NCBI RefSeq assembly: GCF_003473485.1
Contig: NC_053042.1
Span: 56,445,762 to 56,509,761 of the forward strand
Length of the DNA: 64,000 nucleotides
Direction of reading: 5' to 3'
Origin: Medicago truncatula
Taxonomy: Eukaryota; Streptophyta; Magnoliopsida; Fabales; Fabaceae
The notes below the pieces were generated by a model. That model searched no databases and was not told where the DNA came from. It worked only from the letters and a program-made list of their open reading frames with translations. A program made the position numbers and the translations under genes. Positions 24,233 to 34,428 of this stretch are shown here, piece after piece; position 1 is the stretch's first letter, and every line of letters starts with the position of its first letter.

Positions 24233-24378
24233 CTTTTTTTTTTTTTTTTCTCAAGTAGTTCAGTGGCTAGAATTCACCTTTTTTTAAGTGAATAAGTGAG
24301 ATGTCCGGGATTCAAACCCCAACCCATGCATACAACAATACATGTCCATGCCAACAAAGCTAAACTCACGGAAACATC
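24233..24378 (-). mobile_element. tRNA-derived SINE
   Basis: On the minus strand it runs from an A-box-like 'gtgagtttagctttgttgg' through a B-box-like 'ggggtttgaatcccgg' to 'attctagccactgaactact' and an A-rich tail. It is flanked by the direct repeat GGTGTGATAC (24223-24232 and 24379-24388). The same family, in the other orientation, is at 31866. Confidence 0.8.
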
Positions 24379-24388
24379 GGTGTGATAC

Positions 24389-25308
24389 ATTAACAATCCG
24401 ACAATATTGATATTCCCTTAAAAAAAACAATATTGATATTCAAATGGACCACCAACATCATCTTCAAAAGTAATATCATAATGGGAAAACAAAAATAAAT
24501 GTGGAAGTTTAAATATGGGCTCAAACACCTTTTTGGTATGCAACTAAAATCAAAATATAATGTAACTAAAAAAAACCTGTTTGGTCTTTATCTTTATTTT
24601 ATGATTTATATTGGTCTTTTATTTAAAAAAAAATGCAGATAAGTAATTTAAGTTGTTTAATTGATAACACATTAGTCATTCTCATATATCAAAGGCTAAC
24701 AACTAAGTGACATGAAGTTAACATCTCATTCTTTGCACTTTATTGATTTTCCTATAAATCAAAATCAAAATGAAGAATCATTGAAACTTATGTATTCCTA
24801 AATTTTTCACCCCAAATTAAAGATTGTAAGCAATCTTCTTTTTCAGTTGAGCAAACATGTCAAATTCAAGAGGTTTCTCATCAGCTTATTTTTTGAAATC
24901 GATTAAATATGATGCTGAGAGTGGATCCAACATAAATTCACATGAAAAACTATGAATTCGCATGAAAAGGACGGTGATACTAATTAAACGAATTAAACAA
25001 CATATCTACACTTTTTTAATAAACGATTAATATGAACTGCTGAATAAAGATAAATGATCACAAATAAAATTGGGAAGGTGAGCTGAAACTTTCACAAAGA
25101 CAGTCCACGTAAAGCTGTTTGAGTGGTCAAAGATTAGACACAAAATCCAAGTAAGTTTATTAGTATTAGGAAAGAGAAAACTTTTGTGGAATTTGAACTG
25201 GGCCACTTGAAGATTTGCAGACATGCAATCGAAAGCAATCAGTGCCCAAAAAATCACTTTGCCTCTCATAAATCAAAATTCATAGAAAAACAAGAACAAT
25301 TCCTAGTA
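24389..25308. other. Intergenic, 3' flank of the INT1 copy A gene
   Basis: No independent gene seen. It probably includes the 3' UTR and terminator region of the minus-strand transporter gene. Confidence 0.5.
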
Positions 25309-28300
25309 CTAATAGGACTGATTTCCACGTTCAAGAAGGGTTTTAGTGCGAGGATTCTTACCCCAAGCTCTCTCCCTCCACAACAACTCCACTTCATCAA
25401 ATGTCAACCCTTTGGTTTCTGGAACCAAAAAAACCACAAACAAAAACGCTATAACAGCTATAATAGCAAGAAGCAAGAATGTAGGACCAGTCCCTGCAGC
25501 TTCTGCAATGGAAAGAAATGACTGAGCCACAATCAAATTTGAAATCCAATTCACAGTAGCTGACATCCCTCCACACATTCCTCGGTACTCCTGCGGATAT
25601 ACTTCAGAGTTTACTGCCCACGGCACAGGCCCCATCCCTGGCGAGAAAAATGCAATATATAGGGCCAAACCAACAACCGCAAGCCATCCATACAAATCAT
25701 TTTGATTTGTAGTAGTGCTAGATGATTGGTTAAAAAATGAGACTGATAAGATTATTAGCGAAGCTATTACTCCTCCTAAGCTATACAGGGCTAATTTTTT
25801 CCGTCCTGCATGGTCAATAAGGTAAATACCAAGAACTGTTCCGGCAGCATTCAAGCCAGCAACTATGAGAGAGAGTTGAAGAGCCAACTCATTAGAGTGA
25901 AAGCCAGCCATTTGGACAATTGTTGGACTGTAGTACATCACTGTGTTTATACCTGTAAATTGCTGAAAAGCCTGTACAATCAATAAATATGGGATGCTAT
26001 AAGAAACTAACTCGAATACTTTTAAAAAGTTCAGAACCGAATACACCAATATGATACCAGAATCTAAGCATGGCTGATCACGTATATATTGCATTAAGCA
26101 ACTAGAAAATAATGTGAAGCTGAATAAATAAGATGATGATGATCTTCTCATGTCGCGATACAATTCTTGCAATGAGGCTGAAGATGCTGCTTCATCATAA
26201 TCACACATGATAGTTTGTGAACAATTAGTGTTTCTTTGCAAAAACTATTCCTCAGAAGTTAAAGAGAGAGGCGTGCGGCTGGCTACTCACTAGTGTAATC
26301 ATAATTCTAGGTAAGTACTCTACTTATTTCTCAATATTGGCATGTAATTCAAGAAAATAGAATGGTTGCTCTTTAAATCCCTTAAAAAATTCATTGAGTC
26401 AAATGTGTAGAAAAAGGTTTATGCCGCCTAAGCCTAACTAATTTCAGTACAAGAAAGTTATATTTTGCAACAATAGTATCTCTGAATTAACTTTTACCTG
26501 TAGTCCAGCTCCGGCAAGGAATGCAAGTCTGATCTCTTTTGATTTAAAAACATGCCTGTATCTGACATCAGCCCTTTTTTGGCGGTCTTGCTCTGACTGA
26601 GCTGTAAGTAAAGCAACTTCATCCTCTAAACGATCAAAGTCATATATCTTACCAAGCACAATAATGGCTTCATTTTCCCTATTCTGCATATCAGGGAAAA
26701 TCATTATATTAAAGAATGGTTTTTTAATGTAAACATATAAAAATTATATATGTTACATTTATGTAGAGCCATCTGGGCGATTCAGGCAGGAAGAGCATGA
26801 GAAAAAACTGAATTACTGCTGGCACACCCGAAACTCCCAGCATCCATCGCCATGTCCCGGGGACCTGCTTGATTGAGAATAAATTACTTTAAACCTGGAA
26901 AATAACATTTCGAGCGAAAGTAATTCCCCTCATACAGAACTCTGCTTTACCGTTTTTGTTCCACTTTATATAGATTGCATGAAATATGTGTGCGTTAATT
27001 TCATAAGAAAATAGATTGGAAAAGTCAAAAAGAAACATTACAATAATCATGTAAAGTAGAAAGAGCAACAAAGTTGAAACCATAAGGTGGAAAAACGATG
27101 ATAAGTTATGTCAAAATAGGCAAAATTAAAGTTCAAAGCATAGAGAACAAGGAAAAATCAATTCGACAAGGGAGAAATTGGCTTTCGTACTTCTAAATAA
27201 GAGCTATATGCAGTTAAATGGGATACAATGTCAAAGATATTTTAATGAAAATGGATGAAAGAGACAAGTGTGGAAAATAAACCTGCGTAAAAGAAAGATT
27301 TACTAGATAAGAAATAAACTGTCCACCAGTTATCATAAGCACGTTTGTGGCTACAAGTCCTCCCCTTATTTCTGATGGTGACAATTCTGCAATATACACG
27401 GGAGCAGTAACTGAAGCTATACCCACGCCCAAACCAACCAAAACACGGCCAAGTATGAGAATATAAGGATCTGGCGCAGCAGCCATGACAATTGCTCCGA
27501 GAATAAAGATAACATCTGCAATGATGGTTGCCTTCTTTCTTCCATAACGATCATTCATCCAACCACCTACTGCTGCTCCAACAATTGCACCAGCCACTGC
27601 CATGCTGACAATTGTTTCCTGGAAAATTAATTAATAATTAGAAAAAACAAATTGTGATCTTTGCCCATGTTCGAGCAGTCTTGTTCTCGAAAACCCATCA
27701 CGATTGCAGCGTGATGGGGGAGCTCCCTTCCATTGGTTGTAGTGAATTTAGGTTTTGTCTCCAGTATTTTGTTCATTCTCTGTATGTACTTACTTATGAG
27801 TAATGTCATATTTTGAATAGATAGCAAAAATTAATCAGTATGAGGAACAAGCAACATGTATGATCCACATCTATCTGTTTTATGAACCTGAATTACTATG
27901 TATTGAATTTGAATGACAGATACAGGATGGATGACAATGTTTTAGATTCAAATATTGTTAGCAAGTATTTTGGAAAACAGTTAGCGATCTAATTCTGTAT
28001 AATATATGATTGATTGATTGATTAGTGAGAATGTGAAAAGAAGAAAGATACCTGAAGAAAATGACTGTATCTGACGGCCTGAAAGTCATCTTTAATATAG
28101 AGGAGAGCACCTGATATAACACCTGAACAAAACAAGAATCATCATGTTATTGTTATTGTTATTGAGAGAATATATAATTCATAAGATACGTACCAGTGTC
28201 GTAGCCAAAGAGTAATCCACCAATGCTAGCTACAGAAGTGAGACACAAAATGTAAGGGTTCTTAAACACAGAGACTTTTCTTTCAGGGTGTATATCCAAA

Positions 28301-28344
28301 TACCCAGAGCTTCCTGGAATTCGAATTGATGTTGTTACCGTCAT
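25309..28344 (-). CDS. INT1: INT1-type inositol transporter, copy A (six exons)
   Basis: Six exons (28194-28344, 28052-28122, 27283-27618, 26757-26864, 26498-26683, 25309-25971), all GT..AG, join into 504 residues. It is a 12-helix major facilitator sugar-porter protein. Visible motifs are [16 protein letters not shown] at the first helices, [14 protein letters not shown], the PESPRW signature, [14 protein letters not shown] in helix 7 and [12 protein letters not shown] after helix 12. INT1-type members export myo-inositol from the vacuole in symport with protons, and the C-terminal LLERGNQS resembles the di-leucine tonoplast signal known for Arabidopsis INT1. The start at 28344 aligns with the paralogue (PGSSGYLD begins at residue 10). 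An in-frame ATG lies further upstream (about 28482), but the added residues look non-conserved. The paralogue lies 0.9 kb upstream in the same orientation. Confidence 0.9.
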
Positions 28345-29261
28345 CTCATCGTAACAAAGATTAATGGATTGGATGATTAGTTGAGTTAAGTCCCAATAGA
28401 TAGCCAATACAATATTACAATACAAGACAACATGCTTCTTATCGTTATCCGCATCACTGTCAGCTGACTCAGCTCCAGACATTTCATTTCTTTTTTCATT
28501 TATCAATAGGAGGAGGAGGATCATCTAAATAATTTAATACTCTTTCTTCTATTCTATATTAATATTAATTCAAAAATACTAATTTCTTTCATAACAACTA
28601 CAACAGCAACAACATTAATTAATTAATTAATTAATTCAAAGAAATGAATTCCATGATTTAGAATTTGAAGGAATGTGAATGTTGCTTTTCTTCTCATTTT
28701 TCTAATTCTGGTGTTACATACATGATCAACACATTCTAACTACTGTTTTTCTTACTTGTCCATTTTTTTATATCTCATTAAGACCAACTGCATACATTCA
28801 AATTTTCTGTGGTCGTGGACCGAGGAGGATAATATGCCCTATTATGGAATCACTTTAATTTGCTTAATGTCTCTAACAATTGACATCATATATAGTGCTT
28901 TTACATCAGATCTTCACTGCCGCCACAGTTATTGTCAACATCACCGTCATACCATTCCTAAACTTCCTTTCATGTTCCAATAAGTCAACAACAAAGAATA
29001 CCATACCATACCACTAGTCAGTGAATTACAAAGTTGCTAGTAAAGTTTCCAATACTAAAATAGAGAGAATTTTGATTGAAAATAAATTTTCTAGTTTTGA
29101 GCTAAGTTTTCTTCTATCTTATTCTTGACATTTACTCAGTTTTAGTAATCTAATTTGCATTGCTTCAACATTTTCTTCCTCAATGCTCAAAACTACAAAA
29201 ATTCCTTACAAATTTTCTGTGTGTTATTTTGATAGGATAGTAAAGAATTCTGCTATCTACA
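28345..29261. other. Intergenic region between tandem INT1 genes (promoter of copy A)
   Basis: About 0.9 kb holding the 3' end of copy B and the upstream region of copy A. A (TTAA)n run lies at about 28615-28635. No other gene. Confidence 0.55.
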
Positions 29262-31308
29262 TTATTGATCATTGTCCGTCCCAAGAAGGTTTCGCGAGTC
29301 AGAGTTGTTGTTAATGTTGGTGCCGCCCCAAGCTCTCTCTTTCCATATTAGTTCAACCTCGTCAAAGGTCAATCCTTTAGTCTCCGGAACATAGAGAAGC
29401 ACAAATAAAAAGGCAAGCACGGTTATTACAGCAAGAATCAAGAAAGTAGGACCAGTCCCTAAAGCTTCAGCAACAGAAAGAAATGTCTGAGACACAATGA
29501 GATTGGAAACCCAACACACAGTAGCTGACATACCACCACAAATTCCTCTATATTCTTTAGGATATATCTCTGAGTTCATTGCCCACGGCACTGGTCCCAT
29601 CCCAGGGGAGAAAAAAGCTATATACAGTATCAAACCCAAAACTGCAAGCCATCCGGTAGCATTTGATGCTGCTGCCGAGGTTTGATTTGAGAATGCCACA
29701 GACAAGAGAACCAAAGATGTAAACACTCCTCCTAAGCTACAAAGAGCTAATATCTTCCTCCCTGCATGATCAATGAGGTAAATACCAAGAACAGTTCCGA
29801 CAGCATTCATTGCAGCAACAAAGAGTGAGATTTGAAGAGCCAACTCTTTAGATTGAAATCCAGCCATTTGAACAATGGTTGGACTGTAGTACATCACTGT
29901 GTTAATGCCAGTAAACTGTTGGAACACCATCAATCCTGCTCCAACCATGAATGCTAGTCTGATTTCTTTAGATTTAAAAACATCTTTAAATTTGACATTC
30001 ATATTTTTCTGTCTGTCTTGTTCTGCCTCAGCTGTTAGAAAATCAACTTCGTCTTCAAGACGAGCCAAGTCATAGATGTTGGAAATGACATCAACAGCTT
30101 CATTCTTTCTATTCTTCATAAAAAGCCATCTTGGTGATTCAGGGAGGAAAAGCATGAGAATGAATTGAACAAGTGCAGGGACAGCTGAAACACCCAACAT
30201 CCAACGCCAAGTACCAGGGACACGCGTAAAGGCGAGGTTAACTATGTAGGAAAGGAGTTGTCCACTGGTGATCATGAGGGAATTAGTACTGACTAATGAA
30301 CCTCTGATTTCGGAAGGTGATGCTTCGGCAATGTAGACGGGAGCGGTGACAGAGGCAATGCCGACACCTAAACCAACAAGAAGGCGTCCGATTATGAGAA
30401 TGTAAGGATCAGGCGCGGCAGCCATACCAATTGCTCCAATAATGAAGATGACATCCGCGATGAGAGTTGCCTTCTTTCGTCCGTAAGCATCGTTAATCCA
30501 ACCACCTATTGCTGCTCCAACTATTGCACCAGCTATTGCCATGCTGACTATTGTTTCCTGCAGAATGTTACTTTCTCTAACGGATTCAAAATCATCTTTT
30601 ATATATAGAAGAGCTCCTGATATCACACCTGCATGCATCCATGTGCCAATTTTTATTTAATTATTTTCACATCAAACTATTGGTCTTCCAGTAGAGCATT
30701 ACTGTCATTCACCGTTAATTATATATATATATATAGGGGTTTGTTAGAACACACCCACTAGTTTTTATGTGGGAGTGTTTTAGTAAGTTATAACTAAAAA
30801 GTTAATAAATACACCTTAAGGTGTATGTTGTATAACACATCTTCTAAAAAAAAACAAGTGGGTGTGTTCTAGCAAATCTTATAGGCATTTGCTAGAATAC
30901 ACCCACTTATTTTTCAGAAGGAGTATTTTAGCAAGTGAATAACTAAAAAGTGGTTAAATAGGTGTAGCTTTGCTAAAACACTCCTACATAAAAATTAATG
31001 GGTGTGTTCTAGCAAACCCCATATATATATATATATATATATCTTAATTAGTAGTAGTAATTCACTGGATGGATGAATCAAACACATATATATAGTAATT
31101 ATGAATTACTATGAAGTTAATTTGTGTTCAATAAAAATAGTAGCGTACCTGTGTCGTAGCCAAAAAGCAAGCCACCAATACCAGCGACAGCAGCGAGACC
31201 GAGGATATAAGGATTCTTAAAAAAAGACATTTTGCGTTCAGGATACAAATCCAAATACCCTGAGCTACCTGGGGTAGATTGTACCATAGTACTAGAAGTA
31301 TTGGTCAT
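29262..31308 (-). CDS. INT1: INT1-type inositol transporter, copy B (two exons, intron-poor)
   Basis: Exon 1 (31149-31308) and exon 2 (29262-30628) splice AG|gtacgc...gcatgcag|GT to give 508 residues. It is a major facilitator sugar-porter of the inositol transporter 1 group: [16 protein letters not shown] (46-61), [20 protein letters not shown] (216-221), [14 protein letters not shown] (290-303) and [10 protein letters not shown] (468-477). It should move myo-inositol with protons, most likely at the tonoplast by family analogy. The only intron is at the same position and phase as intron 1 of copy A. The four other introns of copy A are absent without residue gain or loss at the junctions. 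The C terminus ([10 protein letters not shown]) keeps two leucines but not the flanking residues of copy A. The sequence looks fully functional. Confidence 0.92.
30736..31020. mobile_element. Two-unit palindromic MITE in intron 1 of INT1 copy B
   Basis: Ends GGGGTTTGTTAGAACACACC and, inverted, GGGGTTTGCTAGAACACACC, inserted in a (TA)n tract. In the middle, 'gggtgtgttctagcaaat' followed by 'atttgctagaatacaccc' marks a second pair of termini. The structure is therefore two related MITE units, about 155 and 130 bp, side by side. Confidence 0.75.
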
Positions 31309-31333
31309 CCTTGTTTCATAAATCCAGTCTGAA

Positions 31334-31346
31334 TTTATATATATAT
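31334..31346 (-). promoter_or_regulatory. TATA-like element upstream of INT1 copy B
   Basis: On the minus strand 'atatatatataaattc' lies about 26-38 bp before the ATG. If it is the true TATA box, the 5' UTR would be almost nil, so a different start of transcription is possible. Confidence 0.4.
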
Positions 31347-31349
31347 GAT

Positions 31350-31865
31350 CTAAATCACCGTCGTCTCACAATTGTTACTACTATCGATAGCCACACCAAA
31401 AATGGCAGAGAATGAATGAATATATAAGATTTGCCAATTCTGAATGGGAAATTTAATTTTGAAGATCCTATTGTTTTCCTTTTCTTGTCTGCTTAGGATT
31501 ATTAGCATTAATAAAGAACATCCAAAGTCGGAAACATGATTATTATTATTATTATTTTCCAACGCGATAAAGAACAGAACATGAATGCAATGCAACAATT
31601 TCGGAACAAAAAATGATTGATATACACGAAAGTTGTATGAACAGGAGGCACGGCGATCGAACTCATCAGATCAGAAAGAGACAAAGATACGATTTTATTG
31701 CCTGCAGTACTTCCATCAGAAAGAGACATGCGGACCAATCAAACATCACACGTGGCTTCTTCTTTTTTGTCTTTTAGTTGAAGCTCTGTCAACATCGACA
31801 CCACTGATCCAAATTTAAATCAAACACATTTCGTTTTAGCTTGTAATTAACAAGATCATATATAT
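31350..31865. other. Upstream region of INT1 copy B
   Basis: No gene. Several short frames here have no family motif. (TTA)n microsatellite at about 31540-31556. Confidence 0.45.
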
Positions 31866-31984
31866 AATCCCGGTGAGCTTAGCTCACTTGGTGGGAATAT
31901 TGCATATTATATGTAGGAGTTGGGGTTCGAAACAAGATCATATATAATCCTCTAGCCATTAGACTATTTAACCAAAAAAAAAAC
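31866..31984 (+). mobile_element. tRNA-derived SINE with filler DNA
   Basis: A-box region 'gtgagcttagctcacttggt', B-box 'ggggttcgaa', then 'tctagccattagactattta' and an A-rich tail. Direct repeats CAAGATCATATATAT flank it (31851-31865 and 31985-31999). Compared with the copy at 24233, the segment between B-box and 'tctagcc' is replaced by 'acaagatcatatataatcc', a copy of the target sequence. Confidence 0.8.
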
Positions 31985-32140
31985 CAAGATCATATATATT
32001 ATATTTGTCAAAAAAAAAAAAAAAGATCACATTTATATTTATGTTTTGGTAAAAAGAGATTTTTTTTTTGGATCAAGTAAAAACTGCAATAAAATTTCAG
32101 GAGCTGCCTCAACCGCTTACAAAGTTAGTCCGTAATAGTT

Positions 32141-33853
32141 CTAGAATAAGGTAACCCCTGCACTATCTCTAAAAAGAAAAGATGTAATAAAAGAGGGTGG
32201 TGTGTCCCACCACTGAGAGGACATTGGAGCTAGCCCTTGACCATTCTTGGCCATGGCATCAGCAGCCAGATTGCCTTCTCTAAGTATGTGAGAAAATCTG
32301 CTCCTGATGCTACGCCAAAAAATCATGCAATTCTGCCATCTGTTGCGCATTCTCCAAGGAATTCCCACCTGATCCGACAAAGCCTTACACACAATTAAAG
32401 AATCTGTTTCCAACCAAATATCAACTAAGCACATCTCAGAAGCTTTCTCAATGGCAGTCATGCATGCACAAAACTCAGCTTCAAGAGCAGTAGCAAAGCC
32501 TATATTTTGAGAAAAACCACCAAGAAAGAGAGAAGCACTCCTGTAAACAATCCCAATAGAGCCACAAGGATGAGACCCAACATAGGAACCATCACAGTTA
32601 ATCTTAACACAACCCAAAGGGGGACGCATCCAGTGAACATCCTGAACAGGTACAACTCTGCCTAATTTGAAAGGAATCCCAAATAATTGTGATAATTTGA
32701 AGTCAGTCATGGAGGTTGAACCTTGAGCAATAACAAGCTTGAAACTAAGAGCTACTTCCGAGATAATGTTGTGAGTAAGAGAAAGCATACTTTTGTTTTG
32801 GTTATTGAAGTATCTAGAATTACGTTCCATCCATATAGCCCAAATAATATGCATAATAGCAGAAGCTAAAACCTGCTGCACCATTTTGCTTCCCTTTCCT
32901 TTGACACTTAACAGTAAATTGAGGCAATTAGACAAATCAATAACCTATTCAGAGCCCTTGCTGAGCCAATCCCATAAGGATGAAGTAATAGGACAGTGGA
33001 ATAATAAATGAGTAGAAGATTCATAGGCATCCCTACAAAAGCAACATATAGAAACAATTGTACATCCTCTAGTCCTAAGATTGTCATCAGTGGGGATTTT
33101 ATTGTGTAACAGTCTCCATACAATAAAAGCTCTGGAAGGAGGTATAAAAGAATTCCAAATAATTTTGTGCTAGTTATTTTTCTGTCCAGACCCAGCTAGG
33201 AAAGCATAAGAGAGCTTATTAGTGAGATCACCATCAATAGCAGAAGTCCAGTTCAGCTTATCCGGTGTGTCCTCCAAGGGAAGAGTAAGTTTCTTAATTT
33301 TGTCAGCTAACTGATTGTCTTTAGCAGCGAAGTAAGGTGGAATATTCCAACATCCCTCCACTATGTAGTCAGCAACCTTCATAGTCAGCTGTCTAGAGAC
33401 ATGATCAGGGACCCTCCAATCATCAGCTATAACTCTGTCCAGCCATTTATCTTTCCAGAAAAACACAGATTAACCATTGCCAATGGACCAAGTGGCATGT
33501 TCAAATATATGGACAAGAAATGGCTTCATTCCCAACCAGATAGATGAAGAAAAGTGATAGTTTTTAGCCTTACCTTGATTGAGAAATCTAACCCTGCACA
33601 ACTGAGCCCAAGGCTCATTGGAAGTGAGCAGTTTCCATGCTAAATGCAGGAGAGAAGCTTGATTCATCAGATACGGATCTTTGACAGCAAGGCCTCCTTC
33701 ATTTCTAGGCTTGCAGACCTCCTTCCAAGACACAGTGCAAATCTTCCTATAGGATACATCTCCACTCCATATAAAGTTTCTAATAAGTTTTGAGAGCTCA
33801 TTCAAAAGACTTTTTGGCCACTTGTAAACATGGAAAGTGTAGACCAACATGCT
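32141..33853 (-). pseudogene. LINE ORF2, C-terminal part (linker, zf-RVT, RNase H)
   Basis: Read on the minus strand, the part after the insertion starts LVYTFHVYKWPKSLLNEL and continues with the IRNFIWSGD..GGLAVKD linker typical after a LINE reverse transcriptase. A zinc-binding block follows (about 32908-33123: TRGCTIVSICCFCRDAYESS, THLLFHCPITSSLWDW). It closes with an RNase H-like domain (32141-32700: VKINCDGSYVG, EAEFCACMTAIE, WLETDSLIV, LAADAMAKNG), which retains D..E..D. Stops after SIGNG (near 33470) and near 32940, and a shift near 33170, break the frame. Confidence 0.82.
33849..33853. repeat. Target site duplication of the copia element, left copy
   Basis: ATGCT immediately before the 5' LTR; the second copy is at 38938-38942. 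Confidence 0.9.
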
Positions 33854-34047
33854 TATTGCATAATGAAGAGTACACAGCAGATATTACATAGTACTCTAGC
33901 TTAGCTGTAACTTGAAGTAGTTAGTTATTCTCTAGAATACACTTACATTACCTTATCCTGTTACTTCAATATTTGTATATATACCTTATGTAACAATAAT
34001 TCCAGTAATGAGAATTCAGTTTTACTATTCTACTGTTTTTCATATTA
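33854..34047 (+). repeat. Copia 5' LTR
   Basis: 194 bp. It contains TATATATA at 33976-33983 as a probable core promoter. The first codons are equivalent to the end of the Gag-Pol frame, because the frame runs into the 3' LTR. Confidence 0.93.
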
Positions 34048-34060
34048 TGGTATCAGAGCC
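34048..34060 (+). promoter_or_regulatory. Primer-binding site (initiator tRNA-Met type)
   Basis: TGGTATCAGAGCC starts directly after the 5' LTR. It is complementary to the 3' end of plant initiator tRNA-Met, the usual primer of plant copia elements. Confidence 0.9.
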
Positions 34061-34230
34061 TTCTCCCATGGGGGAAAGGTAGTTACGATCCTCAACGGCC
34101 TCTAACCGTTTTTCTCCGCTGTGCTTTCTTCTCCGATCACCTTCGTTGATCGTTTCTCTGCTTGATTCTTGGTGCTAGATCCTTTCTTCTGCACTTTGAA
34201 CTCTGTTTTTCTGGTTCGATTGAATTCATG

Positions 34231-34342
34231 TTCAATCTCAATTTTCTTCTCGTTCTTTCTTCTTGATTCTTCTTGTTTGTTGTGATTGATTCATTCAATC
34301 TCAATTTTCTTCTCGTTCTTTCTTCTTGTTGTGATTGATTCA
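34231..34342 (+). repeat. Short tandem duplication in the copia 5' leader
   Basis: 'ttcaatctcaattttcttct' begins at 34231 and again at 34294, each copy ending 'gtgattgattcaat/ttc'. The second copy lacks about 14 bp. Confidence 0.7.
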
Positions 34343-34428
34343 ATAGTTCTTTACTGTGATTTCAATCCTCTCCTCTTTTTTTGATTCCTTGAATTTCTTC
34401 ATCTTTTTCGCAATTTTTCACCATTTTC

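Noticed and set aside
28345-28524. N-terminal extension of INT1 copy A starting at an upstream in-frame ATG
   Set aside because: The added residues are not transporter-like and have no counterpart in copy B; the start at 28344 aligns with PGSSGYLD.
32040-32070. Target duplication of the large LINE (agaga at both ends)
   Set aside because: Only about 5-6 bp match, adjacent to a homopolymer; not distinguishable from chance.
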